Shown: piece by piece, positions 1 to 6,493 of the stretch
Numbering within the stretch: position 1 is the first letter of the stretch
How the letters are laid out: the number at the start of each line of letters is the position of its first letter
Assembly: GCA_031419715.1 (NCBI GenBank)
Contig: JANOLJ010000250.1
Coordinates: forward strand, 1-10,543
Origin: JAEMQF01 sp031419715
GTDB taxonomy: Bacteria > Pseudomonadota > Gammaproteobacteria > Burkholderiales > Burkholderiaceae_C
Reading direction: 5' to 3'
Length of the DNA: 10,543 nt
Translations under genes and position numbers: made by a program
Notes under the pieces: generated by a model
Seen by the model: only the letters and a program-made list of their open reading frames with translations
Databases searched by the model: none
Told to the model about the DNA's origin: nothing

Positions 1-818
1 GGGGTCCGCAGGGGGCTCATGCTGTGACGGTCGGCGCTGCGCGCCGACTCCGCTGTGGTGCTCGCTCTGGGATCGCGCCGCGAACTCGCTTCGCTCACTT
101 CGTTCGCTACGCTCAAACAAGCGCGGCGAGTCAGTTTTGGAAGCGCGCTGCGCGCGCCGACCCAAGGGCTGTGCGCCGGGGCGCGTGCAAGCGCCCCGGC
201 CTTCGCCAGCCACAAAGCCCCTTCCGGGCCTTTGTGCGCGGGCGAAGGCTCGCCCCCCCCGAAATCGCCCCCACCGGGCACCGCCTGCCGCGCTGTCACC
301 GTTGGGTTCTCTGCGACGAAAGTCAAAAGCGCATTCGCAAAGGCTGGTGAGTATCGGGAGCGACCAAGCACCACAGCACGAAAACGCGCAGCGGGTGTTT
401 GCGACGAAGTGCACCACGGTTGCAGTGCGGCAGGCGCTGCCCGCAGGGGCCTGCGGCGGGCGATTTCTGTGGCGGCGAGCAGCGCAGTCTCTGGGATCGG
501 CGCGCGCAGCGCGCATCCAAAACTGACTTCGCCGCGCCTGTTTGAGCGTAACGAACGAAGTGAGTGCAGCGAGTTCGCGGCGCGATCCCAGAGCGAGCAG
601 CACAGCGGAGTCGGCGCGCAGCGCCGACCGTCACAGCATGAGCCCGCTGCGGGCCCCTGCGGGCAGCGCCTGCCGCACCGCTCCATCGTCGGCGCGCCGC
701 GCGGATCCACCAACAGCAGCCGCTCACCCACCAGCACCTCGCGCTGACGCACCGGCAGCAAGCGCCGACCCAGCAGACCAAGGTCAAGCACAGCAGCAGA
801 CTGAGCAGCAAGCTTCAT
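1..818 (-). CDS. Unidentified ORF coupled to livM, running into the repeats (partial; perhaps a disrupted gene)
   Basis: An ATG at 818-816 follows the livM stop (822-820) after a single base (TGATATG), an arrangement typical of translational coupling. No Shine-Dalgarno sequence is visible. The frame has no stop down to position 1, giving at least 272 codons. The first 47 residues (start MKLAAQSAAV, then LGLLGRRLLPVRQREVLVGE and LLLVDPRGAP) look protein-like. From about position 678 the frame crosses the MITE-like element, and the product becomes a Cys/Arg/Ser-rich string typical of translated repeat DNA. The likeliest reading is the 5' end of a gene following livM that repeat insertion interrupted. 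It may instead be a chance open frame. I do not recognise the N-terminus; it does not resemble a LivG/LivF ATPase or a DmpP reductase. Confidence 0.3.
   Translation of the reverse strand, partial: MKLAAQSAAVLDLGLLGRRLLPVRQREVLVGERLLLVDPRGAPTMERCGRRCPQGPAAGSCCDGRRCAPTPLCCSLWDRAANSLHSLRSLRSNRRGEVSFGCALRAPIPETALLAATEIARRRPLRAAPAALQPWCTSSQTPAARFRAVVLGRSRYSPAFANALLTFVAENPTVTARQAVPGGGDFGGGEPSPAHKGPEGALWLAKAGALARAPAHSPWVGARSALPKLTRRACLSVANEVSEASSRRDPRASTTAESARSADRHSMSPLRT
30..48. repeat. Perfect stem-loop inside the left repeat
   Basis: GTCGGCGC-TGC-GCGCCGAC is an 8-bp perfect stem with a 3-base loop. The mirrored copy is at 610-628. A second small palindrome, GCGCGC-TGC-GCGCGC, is at 143-157 and is also mirrored in the right copy. 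Conservation of the hairpins in both diverged copies suggests they belong to the element, not to chance GC content. Confidence 0.6.
176..248. repeat. Two adjacent hairpins unique to the left repeat copy
   Basis: The first is a 9-bp perfect stem, CCGGGGCGC (176-184) with GCGCCCCGG (191-199), around a 6-base loop. The second is an imperfect stem pairing about 199-217 with 230-248 (CACAAAG with CTTTGTG, CCTTCGCC with GGCGAAGG) around CCCCTTCCGGGC. This block has no counterpart in the right copy, so it is either an insertion here or a deletion there. No T-tract follows, so these do not look like intrinsic terminators. A run of eight C lies just beyond, at 253-260. Confidence 0.55.
425..678. mobile_element. 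MITE-like 254-bp element with 27-bp perfect terminal inverted repeats
   Basis: Positions 425-451 and 652-678 are exact reverse complements (each end begins GTGCGGCAGGCGCTGCCCGC read inward). The similarity continues inward to about 461/642 with a few mismatches. No transposase or other convincing protein is encoded. Each terminal repeat contains its own hairpins (GGCAG-GCG-CTGCC, and CCGCAGG-GG-CCTGCGG at 441-456). No target-site duplication is visible at the flanks (TTGCA on the left, CGCTC on the right). The short non-coding interior and long terminal repeats fit a non-autonomous miniature element or a REP/ERIC-like mosaic. I cannot tell which, nor name the family. Confidence 0.55.
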
Positions 819-819
819 A

Positions 820-2301
820 TCAACGATAAGCCGCAAAAGGCTTAGGAAAGCGCCGGTCGATGCGTTCCCGCAGCGGCAACACATGCGGGTACGCAGCGAT
901 CTCGAGGCCCGCCTTGGCTGCCATCGCCAACCACACAATGGCCAGGCCCACGAGGTAAGGCACATCGAATACGCCCCAGGCGATCCATGCCACGAACAGG
1001 CCGACGAAGAGCCAGTTCAGCACGCGCTTGGGCAAGCGGTGGTCGGGTGTGAGTCCGCGCGCTTCGAAAAAGTTGGCAATGCGCAGCGACAAAGCAGCCT
1101 CGAGATCTTCGGCCCGGTCTTGCACCGGCTTGCCAAAAAAGCCCAGCAGCAGCCAGCACACGCCCGGAATGGCGATGCGAAACAGCAGTGCGATCAGCGC
1201 GATGAACAGCGTGCCGGCGAAGCCCGCCAACCCTGCGAGCGAAACCGCGAACGCCAAGCCGATAGCGATCACGCCCCACGTCAGCGTGCCCTCGACGATG
1301 CGGCTGATGCGAACGATTTTGTAGAAGTCGGCCAGTTGCCCGGCCAGGCCGGTGCGGCCCTGGATCAGCGACACCAGCAGTGCGAAGCCGTAGAACGCGT
1401 TCGCGAGATTGCCGTCCACACCGTGGTCGTTCAGCAAGGCCGGCAGGGCGCGCATCATCAGGCCCGCGAACACTGCGCCCATCCAGTGGTAGGCGCCGCC
1501 GACGACGGTGAGCGCATACAGCAGGATCGATTGCGCGACCGGGAAACCGGTGTTGTCGAGCTGGCCATTCAAGCCGGCGATCAGGCCACCGGCCAGGCCC
1601 GCGAGAAACCCGCCGAGCGCGAACGCCCAGGCTTTGTAGCGCACCACGCTCACGCCTGCGGCAATGGCCGCGGCTTCGCTTTTGCGGATCAACGCCCAGG
1701 CGCGGCCCGGCATCGTGGCGCGTTGCCATTCAATCAGCGCCAGGCCGGCGGCGAGCCAGAACATCGTGTAGCGGAAGTAGGCGCCGTCGCCGCGAGCGAT
1801 CCAGGGGCGCTCGATCAATACGCGCTGGCCGGCGACGATCTTGCCCGTCCAGCCCGGACCGCCGTCAGGGAAGCCAATCACGTTCAGCACCACCTGCACC
1901 GCCGCCGCGATCATCAAGGTGAGCAGCGCGAGGTAAAGACCGCGCATGCGCAGCGCTGGCAGGCCGAGGATCAGGCCGAACACGCCGGCGATTCCCGCGC
2001 CGATCAGCAGGGCGGCTTCGAATGGCAGGCCCAGGCCGTGGATCAGCCGCAGGCAGAACCAGCCGCCCACGCCGGCCAGCGCGAATTGCGCGAGCGACAC
2101 CATGCCGAGCTGGCCGTAGAGCAGGGCCACCGTGCCGGCGGCGAGCGTGAGGCAGGCCACCGTCGTCATCGTGTTCAGCCAATAGGCGGAGAACAGCCAC
2201 GGCCCGAGCAGCGCGACGATGCCGAAGGTGACCCACATCGGCAATACGCGCGACAGCGGCGTGCCGGGTGGAATGTCGGGTTTGTCGCGGTCGGTCGCCA
2301 T
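820..2301 (-). CDS. livM: LivM-type branched-chain/HAAT ABC transporter permease with long C-terminal membrane tail
   Basis: Inner-membrane permease of a hydrophobic amino acid (HAAT) type importer, expected to pair with LivH and two ATPases. It has 493 residues; LivM proteins are usually about 300-430. Residues about 22-320 are the family core: multiple hydrophobic helices, the YGQLGMVSLAQFALAGVGG block (62-80), LPALRMRGLYLALLTLM (114-130) and the cytoplasmic coupling loop RKSEAAAIAAGVSVVRYKAW (206-225). Residues about 325-493 are an extra region with hydrophobic stretches near 341-389 and 429-465, separated by a charged segment (391-428) and ending in a basic tail. Some LivM homologues carry a fused ATPase at this end, but no Walker motif is seen here. 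The start ATG lies 9 bases after the livH stop with a weak ribosome site, so it is probably coupled. The substrate cannot be read from sequence; context suggests an aromatic compound or degradation product. Confidence 0.88.
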   Translation of the reverse strand: MATDRDKPDIPPGTPLSRVLPMWVTFGIVALLGPWLFSAYWLNTMTTVACLTLAAGTVALLYGQLGMVSLAQFALAGVGGWFCLRLIHGLGLPFEAALLIGAGIAGVFGLILGLPALRMRGLYLALLTLMIAAAVQVVLNVIGFPDGGPGWTGKIVAGQRVLIERPWIARGDGAYFRYTMFWLAAGLALIEWQRATMPGRAWALIRKSEAAAIAAGVSVVRYKAWAFALGGFLAGLAGGLIAGLNGQLDNTGFPVAQSILLYALTVVGGAYHWMGAVFAGLMMRALPALLNDHGVDGNLANAFYGFALLVSLIQGRTGLAGQLADFYKIVRISRIVEGTLTWGVIAIGLAFAVSLAGLAGFAGTLFIALIALLFRIAIPGVCWLLLGFFGKPVQDRAEDLEAALSLRIANFFEARGLTPDHRLPKRVLNWLFVGLFVAWIAWGVFDVPYLVGLAIVWLAMAAKAGLEIAAYPHVLPLRERIDRRFPKPFAAYR

Positions 2302-2310
2302 GGTGCGCGG

Positions 2311-3195
2311 CTACTCGAGATGCGTGTTATCGCGCGACAGGCCGATGCCCTTGCGCTGGTACCAGAGCACGGCGGCGATCGCCACCACAAATGCGGTGGC
2401 CGAGCCGTAGCGTTGCAGCGCCGGCTGCAATGAAGTCAGCGCCTCGATCACGCCGATCGCCAGGCCACCCGCCACGGTGAGTGGCAGCGACGACATGCGC
2501 CCGACCATTGCCGCGGCCATCGACGGAATCACGAGAAAAGTCAACACGATCGGGTTGAGCCTAACCATATTGCCCATGAACAGGCCGGTCACGCCGGCCA
2601 GCACGCCGGCAATCGTCCAGGCCCAGGTGTCGACACGTTTGATGCGCACGCCGAGCAACGCGCTCAGCGTGCGGTTGCTTTGCAGGGCGCGCATGCGCAG
2701 CCCGAGCGGCGTGTTGGCGAGCATCCACACCATGCCGAGTGTGGCCACGGCGGCGAACGTCAATGCCGCCAGGCGCGTGTAGCTGACGAGGCGCTTGCCG
2801 TCGATCTCAATGCCACCGGCGTCGGTGGGCAGGGGGAGGCGCCGCGGCGTATCGCCCCAATACCACTGGGCGATGCCCATGATCATTAGCGCGAAGCCGA
2901 GGGTGGCCATCGCGCGGATCACGCGGTCTTGGTGCGTGAGAGATGGCGCGATGTAGCGGCCATAAGCCCACGACAGCAGCGTCGCGCAGCCCACGCCCGC
3001 GGTCCAACCCATCCAGTCGGCGTAGTCGAGGTCGATGACCTGCCAGCAAATCATTGCCGCCAGGCCACCCAATGCGCCGTAAGCGAAGTTCACCACACCG
3101 CTGGCGCGATACAGCACCACCAGGCCGACGCCTGATAGCGCATACACCGCGCCGACGCTGATGCCGACAACCAGGAATGGCAGCAGGCTGTCCAT
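2311..3195 (-). CDS. livH: LivH-type branched-chain/HAAT ABC transporter permease
   Basis: Inner-membrane permease, partner of the LivM-type protein. Its 294 residues match the usual LivH length of about 290-310. The N-terminal membrane segment GISVGAVYALSGVGLVVLYR (11-30) is followed by the family block ASGVVNFAYGALGGLAAM (31-48), where most homologues have a variant of VVNFAHGE. The coupling loop LGLRMRALQSNRTLSALLGV lies at 164-183. About eight hydrophobic helices are apparent, with a C-terminal one at 266-279. The ATG lies 29 bases after the binding-protein stop and 9 bases separate this gene from livM, so the three form one transcription unit. The nearest ATPase genes are not in this window. 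The family call is secure; the substrate is unknown. Confidence 0.92.
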   Translation of the reverse strand: MDSLLPFLVVGISVGAVYALSGVGLVVLYRASGVVNFAYGALGGLAAMICWQVIDLDYADWMGWTAGVGCATLLSWAYGRYIAPSLTHQDRVIRAMATLGFALMIMGIAQWYWGDTPRRLPLPTDAGGIEIDGKRLVSYTRLAALTFAAVATLGMVWMLANTPLGLRMRALQSNRTLSALLGVRIKRVDTWAWTIAGVLAGVTGLFMGNMVRLNPIVLTFLVIPSMAAAMVGRMSSLPLTVAGGLAIGVIEALTSLQPALQRYGSATAFVVAIAAVLWYQRKGIGLSRDNTHLE

Positions 3196-3224
3196 GGTGA
3201 GCTTCGCCGCGAATCAACTGTTGG

Positions 3225-4472
3225 TCAGTTGACGACGCCGCCCTTCTTCTCGAACGCAATCACGTCGGCCAGTTCGTCGTCTTTCGAGCGATAGCACTGG
3301 CTGACGGTCTTGAAGCCACCGGAGGTGAGGTCGGCAGCGCGGCCTTCGTGGTTCGGCTGGTGGCGGTCGCCCTGGCCGAAGTACCAGGGTGCGCACATCA
3401 TGTCGGTGCGGAAGTTGACGATGCCCTTGAACGCGTCGTGCACGGACTTGCGGTCGATCGGGCCCTTGATTTTCAGCAGCGCATCGGTGGCGACGCGCGC
3501 CGACAGGTGGCCGGCTTGCGAGAACGTGTCGATCGGGTCGCCCTTCGCGCCGTACTTCGCCATCACTGCCTTCCAATTCTTCATGTCGGGTGTGTCAGCG
3601 TCCATCGGCTGCAGCTCCATGTGCACGGCGAGCTTGCCGTGCCAGTACTTGCCCACGGCCTTGGGCATGTCGGCGTGGTAGGCCGAGGTCGGCAGGCCCC
3701 ACTTCATGGTCTTGCCCAGGTCTTGCTGTTCAGCAGCCGTCAGGATCGGCAGCATCATGCCGCGCGGCATGCCCAGCACCACACCTTCGCTCTTGGCCGC
3801 GGAGATCTGTAGCGCGATGGCGTTGCCGTCGAGCTGTCCCGGATCGAAGATCACGGTCTTGACCGCGATGCCGGCGGCCTTGCCGTAGGCTTCGACCCCG
3901 GCGCAGATCCAGTCGCCAAAGCCCGGAATTCCCGGGGCGACGCAGGTCAGGCTCTTCAGCTTGTGGGTCTCGGCAATGTGCTGCGCGGCGCCGACAGTCG
4001 ATTGACGCGGCCCGGAGTTGAACGACACATAGTTCTTGCCGAAGAAACACGCACGCGGCACGCCCACGCCGGAGATTACGGCCACGCCTTCGGCTTCATA
4101 GAGCTTGTTGTTCGCGCCGCATTCGACGAAGCTGGATGAGCCCACCATGCCCACGACCTTGGTGTCTTTCACGAGCTTGCTCGCGGCCTGCGCGGCCACT
4201 TCCGGGTTCCAGGTGTCGTCTTGAATCGTGTAGGCGATCGGCCGGCCATTGATGCCGCCGTTCGCGTTGACGCATTTGAAGTAGGCGTCGGCGGCGCGGG
4301 TGGACGACGAAAAGTCTTCCGGCCCGGTCTTGCCGGTGACGGCGCCGATCTGAATTGGCTCGCCAGCGGCTTTTTTGCCATTGCTCAGGCCGCACTTTTC
4401 TTGCGCGAAGGCGCTGGTCCCGATGGCAGCGCTGGCCAGTACGGCCGCGACTGCGATGTAATGCTTGCTCAT
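3225..4472 (-). CDS. Periplasmic substrate-binding protein of a HAAT/Liv-type ABC importer
   Basis: Probable soluble periplasmic receptor that delivers ligand to LivH/LivM (Peripla_BP_6, type I fold). It has 415 residues. The N-terminus has a classic signal peptide: MSKHY, a hydrophobic core to about residue 19, and a predicted cut after AFA (residue 23) before QEKC. The mature N-terminus has the family strand EPIQIGAVTGKTGPE (38-52), then NANGGINGRPIAYTIQDD (69-86) and AASKLVKDTKVVGMVGSSSF (96-115). The mature part has eight cysteines (27, 67, 118, 142, 177, 190, 360, 393), many for this family and compatible with disulfides in the periplasm. A strong ribosome site (GAGGAGA, positions 4476-4482) precedes the ATG. 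It follows dmpO by 86 bases on the same strand, so co-expression with the phenol hydroxylase is plausible, and an aromatic ligand is an inference from this position only. Confidence 0.9.
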   Translation of the reverse strand: MSKHYIAVAAVLASAAIGTSAFAQEKCGLSNGKKAAGEPIQIGAVTGKTGPEDFSSSTRAADAYFKCVNANGGINGRPIAYTIQDDTWNPEVAAQAASKLVKDTKVVGMVGSSSFVECGANNKLYEAEGVAVISGVGVPRACFFGKNYVSFNSGPRQSTVGAAQHIAETHKLKSLTCVAPGIPGFGDWICAGVEAYGKAAGIAVKTVIFDPGQLDGNAIALQISAAKSEGVVLGMPRGMMLPILTAAEQQDLGKTMKWGLPTSAYHADMPKAVGKYWHGKLAVHMELQPMDADTPDMKNWKAVMAKYGAKGDPIDTFSQAGHLSARVATDALLKIKGPIDRKSVHDAFKGIVNFRTDMMCAPWYFGQGDRHQPNHEGRAADLTSGGFKTVSQCYRSKDDELADVIAFEKKGGVVN

Positions 4473-4508
4473 AGGTCTCCTCGGTTCATGTCAGGCCCGA
4501 TCTTGAAG

Positions 4509-4544
4509 TGGCGCCGCAGGCCGGGCTTGTTACCCGCAGCGCCA
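4509..4544 (-). other. GC-rich hairpin between dmpO and the transporter genes
   Basis: In the 86-base gap between dmpO and the binding-protein gene, TGGCGC pairs with GCGCCA as the outer stem. An interrupted inner stem (GC, then GGG with CCC) closes on TAACAAG. There is no U-tract after it, so it is not a standard intrinsic terminator. It could act as a weak attenuator or as an mRNA-processing or stability element separating hydroxylase from transporter expression. Confidence 0.4.
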
Positions 4545-4558
4545 TGGATTTCAAAAAT

Positions 4559-4915
4559 TCAACTGCACGACCCGCCGATGCCAGCCAGGCCAGGCGTGCG
4601 AAAGCGGATCACCGACTTGTGCGTGAGGCCGTTTGCGCGCATCGACAGGCTTGAGTCTGGAATCCACGCCCGGCCCGAGCGCGACCACTCGGCGCGTGCC
4701 CAATCGACCTTGGCAAAGTCGGGGTGCTCGCCGTAGATGCCCGGCAGCACGCCGCGGATGAAATCGCCAAACGACAGGTAGGAAGGCACCGGCACGCACA
4801 CCGGCGCGCAGAACATCAGGTGGTCTTCCCAGCCGATGTAGAGCAGCGGCGAGACGAATTTCTCCACCGCGTCTTGCGCCGGGAAGCGGTAGGCGCCGAT
4901 TGCCGCGACGCTCAT
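4559..4915 (-). CDS. dmpO: Phenol hydroxylase gamma subunit (DmpO/P4)
   Basis: Smallest subunit of the (alpha-beta-gamma)2 hydroxylase of a soluble diiron phenol monooxygenase, which converts phenol to catechol in the cytoplasm. It has 118 residues, the usual DmpO length. It matches the remembered Pseudomonas DmpO pattern along its length: short N-terminus ending in a YxF-type strand, LLYIGWEDHLMFCAPV (24-39; DmpO has LLYVYWPDHLLFCAP), HPDFAKVDWARAEW (64-77), a conserved LxxxGLTHKSVIRFRTPGL near 91-110, and a Gly-rich end. The ATG at 4915-4913 overlaps the dmpN stop as ATGA. A longer frame opens upstream to 5272, but that part lies inside dmpN and is rejected. The next gene is a transporter binding protein rather than the expected reductase dmpP. 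Confidence 0.93.
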   Translation of the reverse strand: MSVAAIGAYRFPAQDAVEKFVSPLLYIGWEDHLMFCAPVCVPVPSYLSFGDFIRGVLPGIYGEHPDFAKVDWARAEWSRSGRAWIPDSSLSMRANGLTHKSVIRFRTPGLAGIGGSCS

Positions 4916-6471
4916 GATTGCGCTCCTTGCAACGCGGGCCCGCACCACTGCGCGAAATTCTTCTGGTCGGCCGAGCCTTCGAAGTCGAGGTTGTCTTGGC
5001 CGTCGTTCAAGCCGTAGTAGTCGAGCACGGCGAGCATCGGGTTGAAGCCCTCGGCATTCGGGTTCGTGCCGGGCTTGAAACACGCGCCCTGGTAGATCTG
5101 GTGTACCGGCAGCCAGGCCTGCACGTATTTGCGCGGCTCGAAGTCGAAGATCTCCTTGCAGTGGTCGCTGCAGAAGTGGTACTTCTCGCCCTCGAAGTCG
5201 GACTCGCGGTAGCAGATCTTGGTGGCAGCGCCGGGCTCGGTGAAGAACATCGGAATCTGGCAGGTGGTGCACAGCATCGGCAGCGTCGCGTTGTAGAAGC
5301 GCTTGCCTTGCTGCTGGCGTTGCCGGTAATGCTCCAGGCGCGGGCGGTACAGCGAGTCGAAGCTGGTGGGGTACTTTTCCGCGAGCCAGGCCATCTCTTC
5401 GTCGCTCGGTACCCAGGTGTGAAACGCGGCCGCCGCGCCATAGTTGTAGAACGTGTTCCAGGCCTGGTGGCTGATGTGGTCCTTGCCTTCGCAGGCGTCC
5501 TTCCAGCCTTTGGGCTCACGCAGCCCGTAGCGCGCCAGGTCTTTGAACAAGGCGGCGCCGCTGGCTTCAGCGTACATCTCCCAGGCCTCTTTCCAGCTCA
5601 TCACGCGCTTGGGCAGCATGTAGTCCTGCATCATCGCCACGAGCGTGAGCAGGCGGTAGCCGCGCCAGAACCATTTGTCGATCCAGCGCTGCACGATGGG
5701 CAGGTTCGCCGGGTCTTGCTCAAGCATGAACTTGATGCACTCGATGCCCAGCGTCATGTGGCGCGACTCGTCGCTCTGCGCCGAGAAGCCGAAGCTCACC
5801 GTGGACATGTCGCCGTTGTGCGCGGCGCCCGACATGAAGGGCACGAACAGCAGGTTGGTCAGCACGTATTCGAACGAGAAGCTGACCGCGGTGAGGAACT
5901 CGAACGGCCCGGCCGTCATCGCGTCTTCGAAGAATGATTTGGGCACCGAGAGGTACCAGACCCGGTCGAACCAGTGATTCGGCCGGTGCATGCCGTTGAA
6001 ATACTTGTTGTAATGCGAGAGCGCGTGGGTTTCGGTCTGGTAGTGGCGCAGCTCGTCCACCGACTGCATCTGGCAGGCGACGCGCACGCCTTCGCCGCTG
6101 AACTGCCGCCCCACATGCGCGAAGCCACGGTGGGCGTTGTACTCGAGCGGTGTCACGCCCTGGATGAACAGCTTGAGCGCGTTCACGTAGCGCGCGTCGG
6201 AGATGCCGAGCTGGCCGTTGTTCTGCGCAAAGGCGTCGATCACGGCATAGAGCTTGCGCTCCTTCTCGCCCTGGTACTTCCAGTAGGCCTCCATCGTCAG
6301 GCGAAACGGGTCTTCCCATTTCGACCAGTCGTGGATCTTGATGCCCTCGTAGCGTTCATAGGGGAACACCGCGTCCATCGGCTGGTAGGTGGTCTGCCAG
6401 CCGAGGTCGCGCGTCATCGCGGCGTAGCGCTCCTTGAGGCCCGGCTTCTTTTTCGCGACGCGCGTGTCCAT
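4912..6471 (-). CDS. dmpN: Phenol hydroxylase alpha subunit with diiron active site (DmpN/P3)
   Basis: Catalytic subunit of the multicomponent phenol hydroxylase: O2- and NADH-dependent ortho-hydroxylation of phenol, and probably methylphenols, to catechols. It has 519 residues, about the normal length, and is very close to Pseudomonas DmpN. The diiron ligands are all in place: E110, E140 and H143 (VDELRH), E201 (SFSFEY), and E235 and H238 (SDESRH), with the spacing of bacterial multicomponent monooxygenases. The C-terminal zinc-binding YHS-like module has C401/C404 (CTTC) and C434/C438 (CSDHC), followed by QAWLPVHQIYQG, a family signature. The start ATG lies 22 bases after dmpM; the ribosome site is poor (GAG at a usable distance). 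It overlaps dmpO by 4 bases (ATGA), so alpha and gamma are translationally coupled. No damage is seen. Confidence 0.97.
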   Translation of the reverse strand: MDTRVAKKKPGLKERYAAMTRDLGWQTTYQPMDAVFPYERYEGIKIHDWSKWEDPFRLTMEAYWKYQGEKERKLYAVIDAFAQNNGQLGISDARYVNALKLFIQGVTPLEYNAHRGFAHVGRQFSGEGVRVACQMQSVDELRHYQTETHALSHYNKYFNGMHRPNHWFDRVWYLSVPKSFFEDAMTAGPFEFLTAVSFSFEYVLTNLLFVPFMSGAAHNGDMSTVSFGFSAQSDESRHMTLGIECIKFMLEQDPANLPIVQRWIDKWFWRGYRLLTLVAMMQDYMLPKRVMSWKEAWEMYAEASGAALFKDLARYGLREPKGWKDACEGKDHISHQAWNTFYNYGAAAAFHTWVPSDEEMAWLAEKYPTSFDSLYRPRLEHYRQRQQQGKRFYNATLPMLCTTCQIPMFFTEPGAATKICYRESDFEGEKYHFCSDHCKEIFDFEPRKYVQAWLPVHQIYQGACFKPGTNPNAEGFNPMLAVLDYYGLNDGQDNLDFEGSADQKNFAQWCGPALQGAQS

Positions 6472-6493
6472 GTGGGTGGCTCGACGTGGCGTT

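Larger units (their letters stand above)
1..297 (+). repeat. Diverged inverted copy of the short palindromic element at 425-678 (left edge outside window)
   Basis: The plus strand of this stretch matches the reverse complement of 425-657. Shared blocks include GGCTCATGCTGTGACGGTCG, CTCGCTCTGGGATCGCGCCG, TCACTTCGTTCG and GTCAGTTTTGGA, with scattered substitutions and small indels. Beyond about position 160 the left copy carries roughly 80-100 bp that the right copy lacks (palindromes at 176-248). The copies realign at GAAATCGCCC (261-270) and at a degenerate inner end, GGGCACCGCCTGCCGCGC (277-294). The outer terminal repeat of this copy should lie just left of position 1. Such palindrome-rich intergenic repeats are common in high-GC beta-proteobacteria, but I cannot name the family. 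Confidence 0.7.

Noticed and set aside
176..248. Intrinsic terminators at the strong hairpins
   Set aside because: No T-tract follows on either strand, and the hairpins are part of the repeat mosaic.
1..678. CRISPR array or tRNA/rRNA gene in the repeat region
   Set aside because: The repeats are two inverted, diverged copies, not regularly spaced direct repeats with unique spacers. No tRNA cloverleaf or rRNA motif is apparent.
55..747. 230-codon open frame on the + strand, and others in all frames of 24-811
   Set aside because: They translate the palindromic repeats, giving strings such as NERSECSEF. Several frames are open at once only because the DNA is GC-rich and repetitive.
323..811. 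162-codon open frame on the - strand starting MLLSLLLCL
   Set aside because: Although it looks like a signal peptide, it is out of frame with the coupled start at 818 and most of it is repeat DNA. The leucine run comes from CTG-rich sequence.
883..2433. 516-codon open frame on the + strand
   Set aside because: It lies entirely antisense to the clear livM and livH genes. Its product is rich in Gln/Arg/His/Glu with no recognisable fold, typical of a shadow frame in high-GC DNA.
4916..5272. Longer form of dmpO starting at 5272
   Set aside because: The added part overlaps dmpN out of frame and has no similarity to the family. The internal ATG at 4915 gives the correct family N-terminus and an ATGA overlap.
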